A stretch of DNA of 64,000 nucleotides from Reinekea forsetii (GCF_002795845.1 NZ_CP011797.1:2580001-2644000), one strand, 5' to 3'. Positions 38,912 to 50,204 are shown, numbered from the stretch's first letter. Program-made: numbers and translations. The notes: generated by a model not told the origin, from the letters alone.

Positions 38912-40042
38912 TTAGAGCACCACCAGGTTGTCGCGATGGATCAATTCAGGCTCATTGATAAAGCCCAACAGACTTTTTATCTGCTGCGTCGACTGACCCA
39001 CAATTTTGGCGGCATCCTGGGCATCGTAATTAACCAAGCCACGAGCAAGGGTAAGCCCCTGCTCGCTCTTAACCGCGACGCATTCACCGCGCTGAAAGCT
39101 ACCCTTAACCGAGACCACTCCCACAGCCAACAGGCTCTTACCCTGATTGAGCAGGGCGCGCGCCGCACCAGAATCGATAACCAGCTCGCCCTTCATCTGT
39201 AAGTGGCCGGCCAGCCATTGCTTACGTGCGACTAGGGGCGCCAAATCGGGTTCCAAATAGGTGCCGACAGACTCTCCCGCGCGCAACCGGGTGAGCACTC
39301 GATCAATGCGACCACCGGCGATCACCGTCACGGCACCAGAGCGCGCCGCCAGCTGGGCTGCCCGAATCTTGGTCGCCATACCGCCACGACCCAACTTACC
39401 GCCGCTGCCGGCGACTGCCACTAGGGCCGGATCGGTCGCTTGGGCATGACGAATAAGCGTTGCGTGTGGATTTTGGCGCGGATCGGCGTCGAACAACCCG
39501 TCCTGATCGGTGAGCAGAATAAGGGCATCCGCCTCGACCAAGTTGGCGACCAATGCGCCCAGGGTGTCGTTGTCGCCAACCTTGATTTCATCCGTAGTGA
39601 CCGTATCGTTTTCGTTGACGATTGGGATCACCGCCATCGCTAATAGAGCACGCAAGGTATTGCGGGCATTTAGATAACGCTTGCGATCGGATAAGTCATC
39701 GTGGGTGAGCAAAATCTGTGCGGTATGCAACCCATAGGGTTGGAAGAGGTCTTCATAGGTTTGTACCAGCTTGGTTTGACCGACAGCCGCAGCCGCCTGC
39801 AGCAGTTCCATCGAGCCGGGCCGTTCGGTCCAGCCGAGTCGACTCATGCCAGCGGCTACGGCGCCAGAGGACACCAGAACCACCTCGATGCCGGCTAGTT
39901 TAAGCTCGGCGATCTGGGCGGCCCATTGTTCAATGCGCAGCAGGTCTAAGCCCTTGCCATCGTTAGTTAGCAGGGCAGAGCCGATCTTGACCACCCACCG
40001 GGTCCCGCGTGTCAGCGGCGTTGGTACCAAGGCTGTTTTCAA
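38912..40042 (-). CDS. proB: Glutamate 5-kinase
   Basis: ProB phosphorylates glutamate in the first step of proline synthesis. The 376-residue protein has an amino-acid-kinase domain ([40 protein letters not shown]) and a C-terminal PUA domain (about 280-375). It lies downstream of obg, the usual order rplU-rpmA-obg-proB. Confidence 0.96.
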   Translation of the reverse strand: MKTALVPTPLTRGTRWVVKIGSALLTNDGKGLDLLRIEQWAAQIAELKLAGIEVVLVSSGAVAAGMSRLGWTERPGSMELLQAAAAVGQTKLVQTYEDLFQPYGLHTAQILLTHDDLSDRKRYLNARNTLRALLAMAVIPIVNENDTVTTDEIKVGDNDTLGALVANLVEADALILLTDQDGLFDADPRQNPHATLIRHAQATDPALVAVAGSGGKLGRGGMATKIRAAQLAARSGAVTVIAGGRIDRVLTRLRAGESVGTYLEPDLAPLVARKQWLAGHLQMKGELVIDSGAARALLNQGKSLLAVGVVSVKGSFQRGECVAVKSEQGLTLARGLVNYDAQDAAKIVGQSTQQIKSLLGFINEPELIHRDNLVVL

Positions 40043-40080
40043 TTCAGTTTCCTGTTCCAGTTAGGGTCCGCCGTCGACTT

Positions 40081-40119
40081 GGGCCGTTGTCCTGTGGTTC
40101 AGCCGCAGTGCAACGGCCC
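40081..40119 (-). promoter_or_regulatory. Long hairpin in the obg-proB gap
   Basis: GGGCCGTTG pairs with CAACGGCCC (9 bp). Inside it CTGTGG pairs with CCGCAG around a TTCAG loop, making a nearly continuous 15-bp stem with small internal mismatches. There is no T-tract, so it is more likely a transcript-processing or stability element than a terminator. Confidence 0.5.
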
Positions 40120-40149
40120 AGAGGGCAACCGATAGAGCACCTCGATTAC

Positions 40150-41370
<1,221 letters not shown>

Positions 41371-41527
41371 TTAATACTCATTAAATGTTAGGTAAGCTTG
41401 AACCGAACAGGCCTTAACATCTTAAGTTCTATGCGCCGGTCCGAGCAAACAAAATACAGCGTATATTCAACACCAAAATATCAACTAGCAGCACGTTTCA
41501 CTGTTGGATACACCCTGCTTTAAACGC

Positions 41528-41557
41528 AAAAAGCCCCGCAACACGGCGAGGCTTTTT
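41528..41557 (-). terminator. Terminator after rplU-rpmA
   Basis: On the minus strand AAAAAGCCTCGC, a short loop and GCGGGGCTTTTT form a GC stem flanked by A- and T-runs, 19 bp after the rpmA stop. One mismatch lies in the stem. It should separate rplU-rpmA from obg. Confidence 0.85.
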
Positions 41558-41575
41558 AGGAGTTAAGTGCGTAGA

Positions 41576-41830
41576 TTACGCTACGATGTTAACAAACTTG
41601 CGGTTGTTTCCACCCTTAACAACAAATTCAACTTTGCCGTCGGTTTTTGCAAACAATGTATGGTCTTTACCCATACCTACGTTCAAACCTGCGTGGAAAC
41701 GAGTGCCACGTTGACGAATGATGATAGAGCCCGATGATACAGCCTCGCCACCGAAAGCTTTAACGCCGAGACGCTTGCTTTCCGAGTCGCGACCGTTACG
41801 AGTACTACCACCAGCTTTTTTATGAGCCAT
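41576..41830 (-). CDS. rpmA: 50S ribosomal protein L27
   Basis: An 84-residue L27 beginning [19 protein letters not shown], with the conserved [16 protein letters not shown] segment. Its N-terminus reaches the peptidyl-transferase centre. It follows rplU after 12 bp. Confidence 0.98.
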   Translation of the reverse strand: MAHKKAGGSTRNGRDSESKRLGVKAFGGEAVSSGSIIIRQRGTRFHAGLNVGMGKDHTLFAKTDGKVEFVVKGGNNRKFVNIVA

Positions 41831-41842
41831 AATTTATCTCCG

Positions 41843-42154
41843 TTATGCCTGGATACCAGTAATTTTAACTTCAGTGAACCATTGACGGTGGCCCATTTGC
41901 TTCATGTGGTGCTTACGACGCTTGAACTTCATGATCTTCACTTTCTTGTGACGACCTTGCGCAATAATTTCTGCTGTAACAACAGCGCCGGCAACAACAG
42001 GTGCGCCGATGTTGATCTTATCGCCATCTGCAACCAGCAGAATTCGTTCAAAACTGATGGTGACACCAGTTTCAGCTTCAATTTTTTCCAGCTTGAGGGT
42101 TTGCCCTTCGCTGACACGGTATTGCTTACCGCCAGACACAATTACAGCGTACAT
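41843..42154 (-). CDS. rplU: 50S ribosomal protein L21
   Basis: A 103-residue L21 beginning [18 protein letters not shown] and ending with the [20 protein letters not shown] block. It heads the rplU-rpmA operon. Confidence 0.98.
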   Translation of the reverse strand: MYAVIVSGGKQYRVSEGQTLKLEKIEAETGVTISFERILLVADGDKINIGAPVVAGAVVTAEIIAQGRHKKVKIMKFKRRKHHMKQMGHRQWFTEVKITGIQA

Positions 42155-42273
42155 AAATTACTCCAATAAAGTTAACCAACCAATCCTGAAAACCATTACT
42201 ACCTGTTTCTAAAGGCGACGCCTACGCTGTGGCACCCTATAACAGGGAATGTTGCTATCCGATCGGGCGGCAA

Positions 42274-42302
42274 ATAATACGGATTTAGCCCACTCGATGC
42301 AA
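42274..42302 (-). promoter_or_regulatory. Sigma-70 promoter of rplU-rpmA
   Basis: On the minus strand TTGCAT is followed by a 17-nt spacer and TATTAT, then the GC-rich discriminator TTGCCGCCC. This is a near-consensus promoter, and the GC-rich discriminator fits growth-rate or ppGpp control of ribosomal genes. Confidence 0.7.
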
Positions 42303-42382
42303 GTCGTTTGTTAACGTTCTTGACAGGCTGCAATCAGCTCCCTAGCATCCCCACCCAATAGCAGCTGCAGAACTATCCTTAG

Positions 42383-43351
42383 ATGGACCAAAAAGCCGTA
42401 TTTCAGACTATCGCCGACGATTTCGACGCGGTCAACAAGACTATTCACCAGCAACTCGCCTCAGGCGTGCCGATGGTTGAAAAAATAGCCGAACACATCA
42501 TATCCAGTGGCGGGAAGCGCATGCGCCCCACCCTGGTGCTGCTAACAGCTGGCCTAACCGGCGGCGTTACCAGCAAGCACCATGAATTGGCCACCGTGAT
42601 CGAGTTTTTGCATACCGCGACTCTGCTACACGACGACGTCGTCGACGTTTCCGACATGCGCCGCGGCCGGCCCACGGCCAATGCCAACTGGGGCAACGCG
42701 CCCAGTGTGTTGGTTGGTGACTTTTTGTATGCTCGCTCCTTCGAACTTTTGGTCAAGATTGGTAACCTATCGGTCATGGAACGTCTGGCTAACACGACTC
42801 GCCAGATAGCCGAGGGCGAAGTGATGCAGCTAATGAACGTGAAGAACCCTGACACCACAGAACAGCAGTATATGAGTGTAATCACGGGTAAAACCGCGAT
42901 ACTTTTTCAGGCATCGGCAGAGACTTCAGCCATCCTGTCCGGTTGTACTCCTGAACAGACCAAGGCCTTGGCGCAATATGGCCTAAACTTGGGTCTGGCG
43001 TTTCAATTGATCGATGACGTTTTGGACTATTCAGGCGACTCGGCCACCTTGGGCAAAAACGTTGGTGATGATCTGGCCGAGGGTAAGCCGACCCTGCCAT
43101 TGATTCATGCGATGGCGATGGGCACCGACGCCGAGGTCAAGCTGATCCGTCGCGCCATTCGCAAAGGCGCGCTCGAGCAACTACCCGACATATTGCAAAT
43201 TTTGCAACGCACCAAGGCCCTGGCCTATGTCGAAGCCAAGGCGATTGAGCACGCTGAGCGCGCCATTGCCAGCCTGGCAGACTTTCCGACCGGCGATTAC
43301 CAACGCGCCCTAGCCGCCCTAGCAGCCATGGCCGTCCAGCGCAGCACCTAG
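42383..43351 (+). CDS. ispB: Octaprenyl (polyprenyl) diphosphate synthase
   Basis: A 322-residue trans-prenyltransferase that makes the ubiquinone side chain. The two aspartate-rich motifs are LLHDDVVDVSDMRRG and QLIDDVLDYSGD. It is divergent from rplU, its conserved location. Chain length cannot be fixed by eye. Confidence 0.96.
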   Translation: MDQKAVFQTIADDFDAVNKTIHQQLASGVPMVEKIAEHIISSGGKRMRPTLVLLTAGLTGGVTSKHHELATVIEFLHTATLLHDDVVDVSDMRRGRPTANANWGNAPSVLVGDFLYARSFELLVKIGNLSVMERLANTTRQIAEGEVMQLMNVKNPDTTEQQYMSVITGKTAILFQASAETSAILSGCTPEQTKALAQYGLNLGLAFQLIDDVLDYSGDSATLGKNVGDDLAEGKPTLPLIHAMAMGTDAEVKLIRRAIRKGALEQLPDILQILQRTKALAYVEAKAIEHAERAIASLADFPTGDYQRALAALAAMAVQRST

Positions 43352-43388
43352 GTTTGGGCAAATGCCCCGTCCGTCGGCATGGGCGCCG

Positions 43389-44063
43389 TCAATCGGTGTC
43401 GTCTTGCTTGATTATTTGACAGTTGACAAAGGCCTGCAAGGCCAGAAAATCCAGGTCCGATAACACCGTAAACTCGATGCCGTAGGCAGCGGTGGTATTG
43501 GCCAATTCAAATTTACCCACTTCGGCCACGATCAGCGCCTCAATCGAAATCAATCTCGAGACATGGCCGACTAGAACCTTGCCTCTGACCAGAATCGGTG
43601 TACCGACTCCTCCGACGGGATCAACAGACTCCAAACGAGCACCGGAGGTCGACAGATCGACAATGGCGCCGTGCGCACCCTCGCCACTGTTTTTGGTCTG
43701 ATTAATAATCACTACCGGTAAATTCACCGTAACCCGTTCAGATTTGCGCACCGTACCGACCTCTACCTCACTGGGCCAACCCAGATGCATATAATGCATC
43801 GGTGTTGTACAGAGGTGCACCACCTGGCTGCGAAAGGCACAGACAACCTTGTGAGACAAAAATCGGCACACCACCGCCTGGCTCTTACGCAACAACAATG
43901 GCCGCTTATCGCCCAACATTGGGGTATTGACCAATACCGTGCGCCCAGGCACGAGGCCAATCAGGGTGCCCTTGTAGCGCTGTTGCCCCTCCCCACCGGT
44001 AACCTCCAGATTAATGCTGAGACCGGCCGTTAAACGCATTTTAGATAGATCATGGGTGGGCAT
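43389..44063 (-). CDS. PilZ-domain c-di-GMP-binding protein (YcgR-like)
   Basis: A 224-residue protein with an N-terminal YcgR-type beta domain and a PilZ domain from about residue 105. The c-di-GMP-binding motif RKSER (RxxxR) is followed by IVDLSTSGARLE (D/NxSxxG). Proteins of this kind act as c-di-GMP effectors, often as flagellar brakes. No motility genes are adjacent, so the target is unknown. Confidence 0.85.
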   Translation of the reverse strand: MPTHDLSKMRLTAGLSINLEVTGGEGQQRYKGTLIGLVPGRTVLVNTPMLGDKRPLLLRKSQAVVCRFLSHKVVCAFRSQVVHLCTTPMHYMHLGWPSEVEVGTVRKSERVTVNLPVVIINQTKNSGEGAHGAIVDLSTSGARLESVDPVGGVGTPILVRGKVLVGHVSRLISIEALIVAEVGKFELANTTAAYGIEFTVLSDLDFLALQAFVNCQIIKQDDTD

Positions 44064-44138
44064 AGTTGGGCTAAAACCTTAGGTTATCACCTAGAAGCAT
44101 AGCCAAGAACTGAGAACTGTTTGGCAAATCTGACGAAC

Positions 44139-45035
44139 CTAATTGGGGCTGGGATAGAGACTCTTCAGTACATCGTGAATACCTCGGCGCCAAGGCCGCT
44201 GTTTAATGCCAAAGGTTGAGAGGATTTTCTTACAGGCCAGTTCGGAATTTTCCGGCTCCGCGATGGTATTCACCATAGTGACCGTTTCACCCTCCTCTAC
44301 GGTCTCAACCTGAACTTCGGTCATCGACTTAACCGCGGTAATCGCCGCCTTAGCAAAGGTAAAGAGACTGCAGGCGTCACTGTCGCCGTAGTGGTATGTA
44401 CCCCATAGGGCTGGCTCCTGGGCGTTGCAGTCAAGCTGTTCGGCCATGGCGAGCAGGACCTTGGCCAAGGCATGGGCATCGGTCGGATTGCCGCGCAACT
44501 TACCGGTGATGTTCAAGGCCTGCTGGCCAATGGCCGCATCGACCAATTGGGTCAGGAAGTTTGTCCCGTATTCGCTGAACAGCCAACCGGGTCGCACTAG
44601 GATCGACTGTGGGCACAGCTCGGCCGTGCGTTGCTCGATCGCCCAGTACTGTTGCCCCAAGGGCGAAATTGGGTCCGGCACATCCAACTCCGAATAAGCA
44701 CGAGCCAGCTTTCCGGAAAAGACCCGAGCACTGGACAACTGAAACAGACCCCGCTGATGCTGGGCGCAACGGGTTGCAATGGTTTCTGCTAACGGCGTCC
44801 AGTGATCAATCACCGCCAGACTATGACCGGTCGGTTCTTCGAACAGCAAATTAAACACATAGCGGTGCTCCGTTGTAGCGATCTGTTGCGCCAACAGATC
44901 CAGCGAAGCGCACTCCTGGGTCGCTATGCCCTGATACGGCACGCGGCGTTCAGAGAAATATTGGCACAACGCCAAACCCGCCTGGCCATCGGACCCTAAA
45001 ACGAGAAAGCTGAGCGTGGCAGATATTTCGATCAC
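44139..45035 (-). CDS. RmlD/NAD(P)-dependent epimerase-like protein
   Basis: A 298-residue SDR-extended protein with the dinucleotide-binding motif GSDGQAG near residue 14 and an RmlD-like C-terminal half (LVRPGWLFSEYGTNFLTQLV; YHYGDSDACS). RmlD reduces dTDP-4-keto-rhamnose, but no other rml genes are nearby and the typical YxxxK is only partly recognisable (YWAIEQ). Sequence alone does not give its substrate. It is the last core gene before the AT-rich island. Confidence 0.75.
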   Translation of the reverse strand: MIEISATLSFLVLGSDGQAGLALCQYFSERRVPYQGIATQECASLDLLAQQIATTEHRYVFNLLFEEPTGHSLAVIDHWTPLAETIATRCAQHQRGLFQLSSARVFSGKLARAYSELDVPDPISPLGQQYWAIEQRTAELCPQSILVRPGWLFSEYGTNFLTQLVDAAIGQQALNITGKLRGNPTDAHALAKVLLAMAEQLDCNAQEPALWGTYHYGDSDACSLFTFAKAAITAVKSMTEVQVETVEEGETVTMVNTIAEPENSELACKKILSTFGIKQRPWRRGIHDVLKSLYPSPN

Positions 45036-45354
45036 AATAGATCCTTAAGGAATTCAAGGTCGGAATTATAGGCAGCTTGATCTCAGAACAACACAGTTCA
45101 TCGTAAATTTGACCCCTAGATTAGGATCTGAACTCATTAGGTGCTCTAGTGAGTCCAGCCGCGCCAGGCTAGCGAGCTGATCGTTGCTACGCTGCCCGGT
45201 CACGGAACAGGGCCTAGCTCAGCAGCCCTGGTAATATGCAACCTTCGTTATCGTGAGAGTACAAGCCCCGCACCGTGACGGGGATTGCACCCATACAGAA
45301 AAGAACACTAACTGGTCAAGTTGAGAGACAGTGTTTGCTGAATCAAGTTAGGTT
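45036..45354. other. Non-coding stretch at the left edge of the island
   Basis: No ORF or family signature was found. One GC-rich hairpin (CCCCG...CGGGG near 45270) lacks a T-tract. The stretch probably represents decayed sequence between the core gene and the island. Confidence 0.4.
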
Positions 45355-46115
45355 TATCTAGGGAACACATCCGGTCCTACTACCGGTCCACCGAAACGGT
45401 ATCCTATTAGCACCACCGACCGGGCACGAAAGGCTAACCTAGGACGAACAGTGTGCTATATATGAGCTTGAGGAAGTATCCTCTATGTCGGGTGTTTAAC
45501 CAGTTATTTAACCAAGTCAAAGACTCAATAGCCTTGTAGCTCAAACAGCCCAGCCTTTTGTTCATAGGGCCCGACGACTAATTTTTGGTCATTGTCAGAC
45601 CAATCATTGATTGCCAACGAAAACCCCAAGATCTATGTGTTGCCATGATCGAGTAGGCCATTTTTATGTAAGCCTGGGATATAACAAATTGCACCATTAA
45701 ACTCGTCGGCGTGGCTTGATGACAACCACGTGGTCACGGCCGTTTGATGCTTAACCTTGAAATAATTGTCATCTTGATGAGCAGGCATACCCGCTCCGCC
45801 TACTGCGACCTCATTGAAACAATGCATGCTTTTTCAGCTCCACAGCCCACCTAACAGCTAGTCGGATAATGACACCAAGGCCTTTGTGAGGAAGCTCGCG
45901 ATAATAATCGCTCTAATTGTGGATACGTTCTACGTGCTTTAGGGTGACTAAATTTAATTTATCTTTAAAATGGACATCGTAACAGCTATAGCTGATGGCA
46001 CCGCAGTCTCAATGACCATCTGCGACTAGGCTACTAGGTTCAAACACTCACCTTGATCCAGAAACCCTTCAAACACTACGTAGCCATTATCGTCGAAAAA
46101 CCTCTTTAGCTCTTG
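45355..46115 (-). pseudogene. Decayed phytanoyl-CoA dioxygenase (PhyH) family gene
   Basis: Translated fragments on the minus strand follow the PhyH order. First ELKRFFDDNGYVVFEGFLDQ (ended by TAG). Later, in another frame, GMPAHQDDNYF with the iron-ligand HxD, NGAICYIPGLHKNGLLDHG, then TAG and LGFSLAINDWSDNDQ. Finally comes a weak C-terminal-like stretch with RPRLAFRAR. Several stop codons and at least one frameshift interrupt it. Its total length suits a gene of about 250 codons. It begins just after the last ABC-transporter gene. Confidence 0.6.
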
Positions 46116-46119
46116 GGAT

Positions 46120-47193
46120 CTATTCGCTTAATAAACACGAAACCATGTGCATACCCTTATCAGAACGGACCGCCTTCAATGTCGGCACTTCAGTTTTACA
46201 ACGCTCTATTCTTTTATGGCATCTCGGGTGAAAAGGACAACCTGATGGCGGATTTAAGGGGCTGGGGACGTCCCCTTCTAGAATAATCCGATGCGATCTC
46301 CGATCTAAGTCAGCGATTGGAATTGCTGACAAAAGAGCCTCAGTATAGGGGTGTAATGTGTGACTGTAGAGATCGTCCGCATTAGCCAGCTCGACAATCT
46401 TACCTAAATACATCACTGCAATCCGGTCGCAAATATATTCAGTCACGCTAAGATCATGGGTAATGAAAACGTAAGTTAGGTTACGTTCAGCTCTCAATTT
46501 TAGCAACAGTTCTAATACCTGTGCTTGTATTGAGACATCTAATGCACTGACGGCCTCATCACAAACTACAAGTTCGGGATTAACGAGTAACGCTCGCGCA
46601 ATGCCAATCCTCTGCCGCTGGCCACCCGAGAACTCATGAGGGTAACGGTCCATATCTTCTCGATGTAAATTTACCGATACTAATAAATCGCCAATAACCC
46701 TTCGTCGCTCGGCCTTCTTTGAGAAACCATGTGCTTTTAAGGGGTCTTCAAGAGAACCAAAAATAGTGAAGGCTGGATTAAGTGAGGAATGAGGATCTTG
46801 AAAAACGATCTGTAAATTCTTCCTAAACGGAATCATTTCGTCGCGACTAAGTTTACAAAGATCAATGGGCAGCTGATTGGTTATTGAGCCTTGATAATAG
46901 ACCGCGCCACTTGTTGGCTTAATGAGCTGCAGAATCGCTTTTCCCAATGTCGTTTTGCCGCAACCACTTTCACCCACAAGGCCAAGTACCTCACCTTTAT
47001 AAATATCTAAATCTATGCCGTCTACAGCTTTCACATGCCCCGTTGTTTTTTTGAATACTCCAGTTTTAACCGGAAAAAATAACTTCAGATCACGCAATGC
47101 CAATATTTTCTCATTAGGGTCAGCAGGCAATGCTTGATTAGGCTTAGCTTCAACTCCGAGGAGTTGGTTAGAATTATCAGTATGATTGTTCAT
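46120..47193 (-). CDS. ABC transporter ATPase, OppF/DppF type (sialic-acid locus)
   Basis: A 357-residue ABC ATPase with Walker A GESGCGKTTLG, signature FSGGQRQRIGIARAL and Walker B VCDEAVSALDV. A C-terminal oligopeptide-type extension carries cysteines for a possible Fe-S cluster (CPFHPRCHKRIERC). It starts directly after the stop of the OppD-type gene (TAAATG). With that protein it forms the ATPase pair of the transporter. Specificity for sialic acid is inferred from the adjacent nan genes; the family is otherwise called peptide or nickel transport. Confidence 0.88.
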   Translation of the reverse strand: MNNHTDNSNQLLGVEAKPNQALPADPNEKILALRDLKLFFPVKTGVFKKTTGHVKAVDGIDLDIYKGEVLGLVGESGCGKTTLGKAILQLIKPTSGAVYYQGSITNQLPIDLCKLSRDEMIPFRKNLQIVFQDPHSSLNPAFTIFGSLEDPLKAHGFSKKAERRRVIGDLLVSVNLHREDMDRYPHEFSGGQRQRIGIARALLVNPELVVCDEAVSALDVSIQAQVLELLLKLRAERNLTYVFITHDLSVTEYICDRIAVMYLGKIVELANADDLYSHTLHPYTEALLSAIPIADLDRRSHRIILEGDVPSPLNPPSGCPFHPRCHKRIERCKTEVPTLKAVRSDKGMHMVSCLLSE

Positions 47194-48189
47194 TTATGAA
47201 ATGGCCTCCAATTGGGAACACCTGACACTATGAGTTGCGGAAATATAAATTTCATCTGGCATCTCGTCACAGGCCTGAGTAGCATAGTCACATCGCGGTG
47301 CAAAACTACACCCCTTAGGTCGGTCATAGGAATCTGGGGTGGATCCTCGAATAGCCTTAATGTTCTGTTGCCGCCCTCGACCTAATATGGGTATTGACGC
47401 CAACAAGGCTCGGGTATACGGATGCTTAGGACGACGCAGGACATCCTCAACAGTGCCGGCTTCAACAATATTGCCCATATACATAACGGCTACATTATCG
47501 GCCAGTTCCGCTACAACACCCATATCATGAGTGATTAACATAATGGCAGTTTTGTGTTCTTGCTTAAGCTTATCCATTAATGTGAAGATCTGTGCTTGAG
47601 TGGTAACATCTAAGGCCGTGGTCGGTTCATCAGCTATTAAGACTTTTGGATTGCAAGACATCGCTATGGCGATCATGACTCGTTGTCGCATACCGCCAGA
47701 GAACTGATGTGGAAATTCATTCATCCTCACCTCTGGCATTGGAATACCCATGGTATGCAATAAATCAATTACTTTTAACTTTATCTCTTTGTCGTTTAGG
47801 ACTGAATGCTGCCTTAGGCTCTCCGCGATTTGATATCCTACTGTAAATACAGGATTCAAAGCTGTCATGGGGTCCTGAAAAATCATGGCTATTTCAGCCC
47901 CTCGTATTTTTCTAATTTCCACACCTTTCCGAGGAAGTTGGTCTAAACGCATCGGACCTTTTTCAGAGAAATAGGTAATACCGCCGTCTTCAATTCTAGA
48001 TAAATCTGGCAAAAGCTGCATAATCGACAAGGCAGTAATGGATTTTCCACAACCACTTTCGCCGACAATACAAAGTGTCTTACCTTTCAAAACATTAAAC
48101 GAAACACCATTTATGGCCTTATTACATCGGTTGTTGGTATATAGGTATGTTTTTAAATCCCTAACGCTCAAAGCAATATCATCAACCAT
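47194..48189 (-). CDS. ABC transporter ATPase, OppD/DppD type (sialic-acid locus)
   Basis: The second ATPase (331 residues). Motifs are [39 protein letters not shown] and the C-terminal Cys cluster [14 protein letters not shown]. The start is the ATG whose complement ends at 48189, 7 nt after an AGGGG lying in the end of the preceding permease gene. A longer in-frame start at 48240 lies inside that gene and is unlikely. Confidence 0.88.
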   Translation of the reverse strand: MVDDIALSVRDLKTYLYTNNRCNKAINGVSFNVLKGKTLCIVGESGCGKSITALSIMQLLPDLSRIEDGGITYFSEKGPMRLDQLPRKGVEIRKIRGAEIAMIFQDPMTALNPVFTVGYQIAESLRQHSVLNDKEIKLKVIDLLHTMGIPMPEVRMNEFPHQFSGGMRQRVMIAIAMSCNPKVLIADEPTTALDVTTQAQIFTLMDKLKQEHKTAIMLITHDMGVVAELADNVAVMYMGNIVEAGTVEDVLRRPKHPYTRALLASIPILGRGRQQNIKAIRGSTPDSYDRPKGCSFAPRCDYATQACDEMPDEIYISATHSVRCSQLEAIS

Positions 48190-48193
48190 TGAA

Positions 48194-49117
48194 CTACCCC
48201 TGTTGAGTTGGATCGGCGGAGTCGCGTAGACCATCACCAATAAAATTAATACTCATTACAAAAAGGGAAATTACCATTCCTACCGGAAGCCAAAGCCACC
48301 AATAATTTTGCAATACCCTTAGATCTTGCGCTACATTCAGGATATTTCCCCAGGTCGGTATGTTGAGAGGGACACCCAGACCGAGAAAACTGAGCCCGGC
48401 CTCTGCCAATATAAACATTGCCGTTGTCAGGGTGATATTAACTGCAATAGGCCCCAATGCGTTTGGCAAAATATGTTTATAGCAAATAACAGATGTGGAT
48501 AACCCGAAGCTTCGTAGAGCTTGAACATATTCCTCTTCTCTGAGCGAAAGAAATTGTGCTCGGGTTAGTCTGTACATTGGTCCCCAGCCGGTTAAGACAA
48601 AGATAAAAATAAGATTTAATAAACTTTGCCCCACAATAGAAACCAACAGTAAAACCAATATAATTTGCGGAAAGGCCATCAATATTTCAGACATCCTCAA
48701 CGCCAATAGATCTACCCACCCTCCCTTATAGCCTGCGTAACTACCGATGCCAACACCTATAAATGCTGCAATTAGTGCACTTCCTAAGCCTACTAATATT
48801 GAAACACGACCACCATATAAAACCCTAGAAAACACATCTCGCCCTGTCTTATCCGTGCCAAATAGGTGCTCAGAAGATGGCTCTTGTAGCATACCTCTCA
48901 GATCAATTTTTTGTGGATCGTGATCCACTAAAAAAGGGGCAAACACTGAAGATAAGGTGATAATTAAAAATACGACCAAGCCGACCAGAGCCAATTTATT
49001 ATTAAACATCTTCCGCATCGCTCTATTGCCCTTTCTGGGCTTTAGCTTTCCGGCTTCTTCCATTGCAAGCAAAAGATCAAATTTTCTATTTAGTGCTGAT
49101 TCGGTTCTATTTATCAT
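48194..49117 (-). CDS. ABC transporter permease, OppC/DppC type (sialic-acid locus)
   Basis: A 307-residue permease with six membrane segments, the N-terminal OppC_N helix, and the binding-protein-dependent EAA-like loop (EEYVQALRSFGLSTSVICYKHILPN, in which the short glycine is typical). FGTDKTGRDVFSRVLYG is a family hallmark. It starts 12 bp after the OppB-type gene. Confidence 0.9.
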   Translation of the reverse strand: MINRTESALNRKFDLLLAMEEAGKLKPRKGNRAMRKMFNNKLALVGLVVFLIITLSSVFAPFLVDHDPQKIDLRGMLQEPSSEHLFGTDKTGRDVFSRVLYGGRVSILVGLGSALIAAFIGVGIGSYAGYKGGWVDLLALRMSEILMAFPQIILVLLLVSIVGQSLLNLIFIFVLTGWGPMYRLTRAQFLSLREEEYVQALRSFGLSTSVICYKHILPNALGPIAVNITLTTAMFILAEAGLSFLGLGVPLNIPTWGNILNVAQDLRVLQNYWWLWLPVGMVISLFVMSINFIGDGLRDSADPTQQG

Positions 49118-49129
49118 AAATTAACTCCG

Positions 49130-50089
49130 TTAATTCAATCGAATACGCGGATCGATAAGTGCTGTCAACACGTCTATAACTAGGCTTGATATCAAAACAG
49201 CAAATACGGACAGCAGAGCTATCATCATCACTAAGGGATAATCTTGACCGCGCACTGCAAAAACAAATTCGTTGCCAATACCTGGCCATTGAAATACTTG
49301 TTCAATTATCACTGAACCACCAATCATAATCGGCAATCTGAAGCCGATCAACACAACCACAGGTGTTAAAGCTACTCTAAACCCATGGATGAAATTTATG
49401 CGCCATTCAGATAAACCTTTAGCCCGAGCAGTCCGAATAAACTCCCTAGAGAGCGAATCCAGCATTGCTGACCGAGAATAGCGCATAACCCCAGCAGTCA
49501 TCATCAGCGACATCACTAACCCGGGTAACACTAAGTGAGGGATCCTATCAAAAAACGAATCATAACCCGGCAACAAACGTCCACCAACGGGGAGCCAATG
49601 CAGGTGCAGAGCAAAGAGCAAAATAGCCACAAGCCCAAAGAAAAACTCTGGTATTGAAATACCGAGCATACCCGTGACAGATAGGGTGCTATCAGTCCAA
49701 GTGCCTTTATTTAGAGCACCAAATATACCCAAGACACAGCCAAATATCGTCGAAAAAACAATAGCAACAAAAGATAGCTCTAACGTAGCAGGCAAGCGAT
49801 CAAAAACAATTTCAGAAATGGCGACCCCACCTGATAGCGAGTGGCCAAAGTCACCCCGTAATACATGCGATAGCCATATAAAATACCGCTCAATAAAAGG
49901 TTTATTTAGACCCAAATTTTCTCGCAGCGCCAAAAGTTGTTCTGGTGAAATTTGATTCGCAATTTCCGGATTAATCATATGGGAAACAGCATCACCTGGA
50001 GTAAGTTCTAATCCTAGATATACCAAGAAGCTAATTATTATCAACATGGGGAATACAATTAATAATCGCCGAATAATAAATGTTAGCAT
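49130..50089 (-). CDS. ABC transporter permease, OppB/DppB type (sialic-acid locus)
   Basis: A 319-residue permease beginning MLTFIIRRLLIVFPMLIIIS, typical of OppB. It has LGLNKPFIERYFIWLSHVLRGDFGHS and the EAA loop SREFIRTARAKGLSEWRINFIHGFRVAL. It is the first gene after the stem-loop that follows the binding-protein gene. Confidence 0.9.
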   Translation of the reverse strand: MLTFIIRRLLIVFPMLIIISFLVYLGLELTPGDAVSHMINPEIANQISPEQLLALRENLGLNKPFIERYFIWLSHVLRGDFGHSLSGGVAISEIVFDRLPATLELSFVAIVFSTIFGCVLGIFGALNKGTWTDSTLSVTGMLGISIPEFFFGLVAILLFALHLHWLPVGGRLLPGYDSFFDRIPHLVLPGLVMSLMMTAGVMRYSRSAMLDSLSREFIRTARAKGLSEWRINFIHGFRVALTPVVVLIGFRLPIMIGGSVIIEQVFQWPGIGNEFVFAVRGQDYPLVMMIALLSVFAVLISSLVIDVLTALIDPRIRLN

Positions 50090-50147
50090 TTCGGTTTCCT
50101 ATGTTTATATTAGTAATAAAAAAAATAGCGTTGACAAATATAATATT

Positions 50148-50189
50148 TATAAAAAATACAAAAAAGCAACCTGAATTTCTTCAGGTTGC
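50148..50189 (-). terminator. Stem-loop between binding-protein gene and permease genes
   Basis: GCAACCTGAA and TTCAGGTTGC form a perfect 10-bp stem with a 4-nt loop, followed on the minus strand by a T-rich run. It lies 16 nt after the binding-protein stop. Such partial terminators inside ABC operons commonly let the binding protein be made in excess of the membrane parts. Confidence 0.75.
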
Positions 50190-50204
50190 CTGAACTTTAT
50201 CTAA

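Noticed and set aside
45265-45290. GC hairpin CCCCG...CGGGG as a terminator
   Set aside because: No T-tract and no gene ending nearby; probably chance in decayed sequence.
46120-50089. Reading the ABC genes simply as a dipeptide/oligopeptide transporter
   Set aside because: Subunit families allow it, but the enclosing nanA, nanK, nanE and RpiR genes and the SatABCD precedent make sialic acid the better hypothesis; peptide uptake stays possible.
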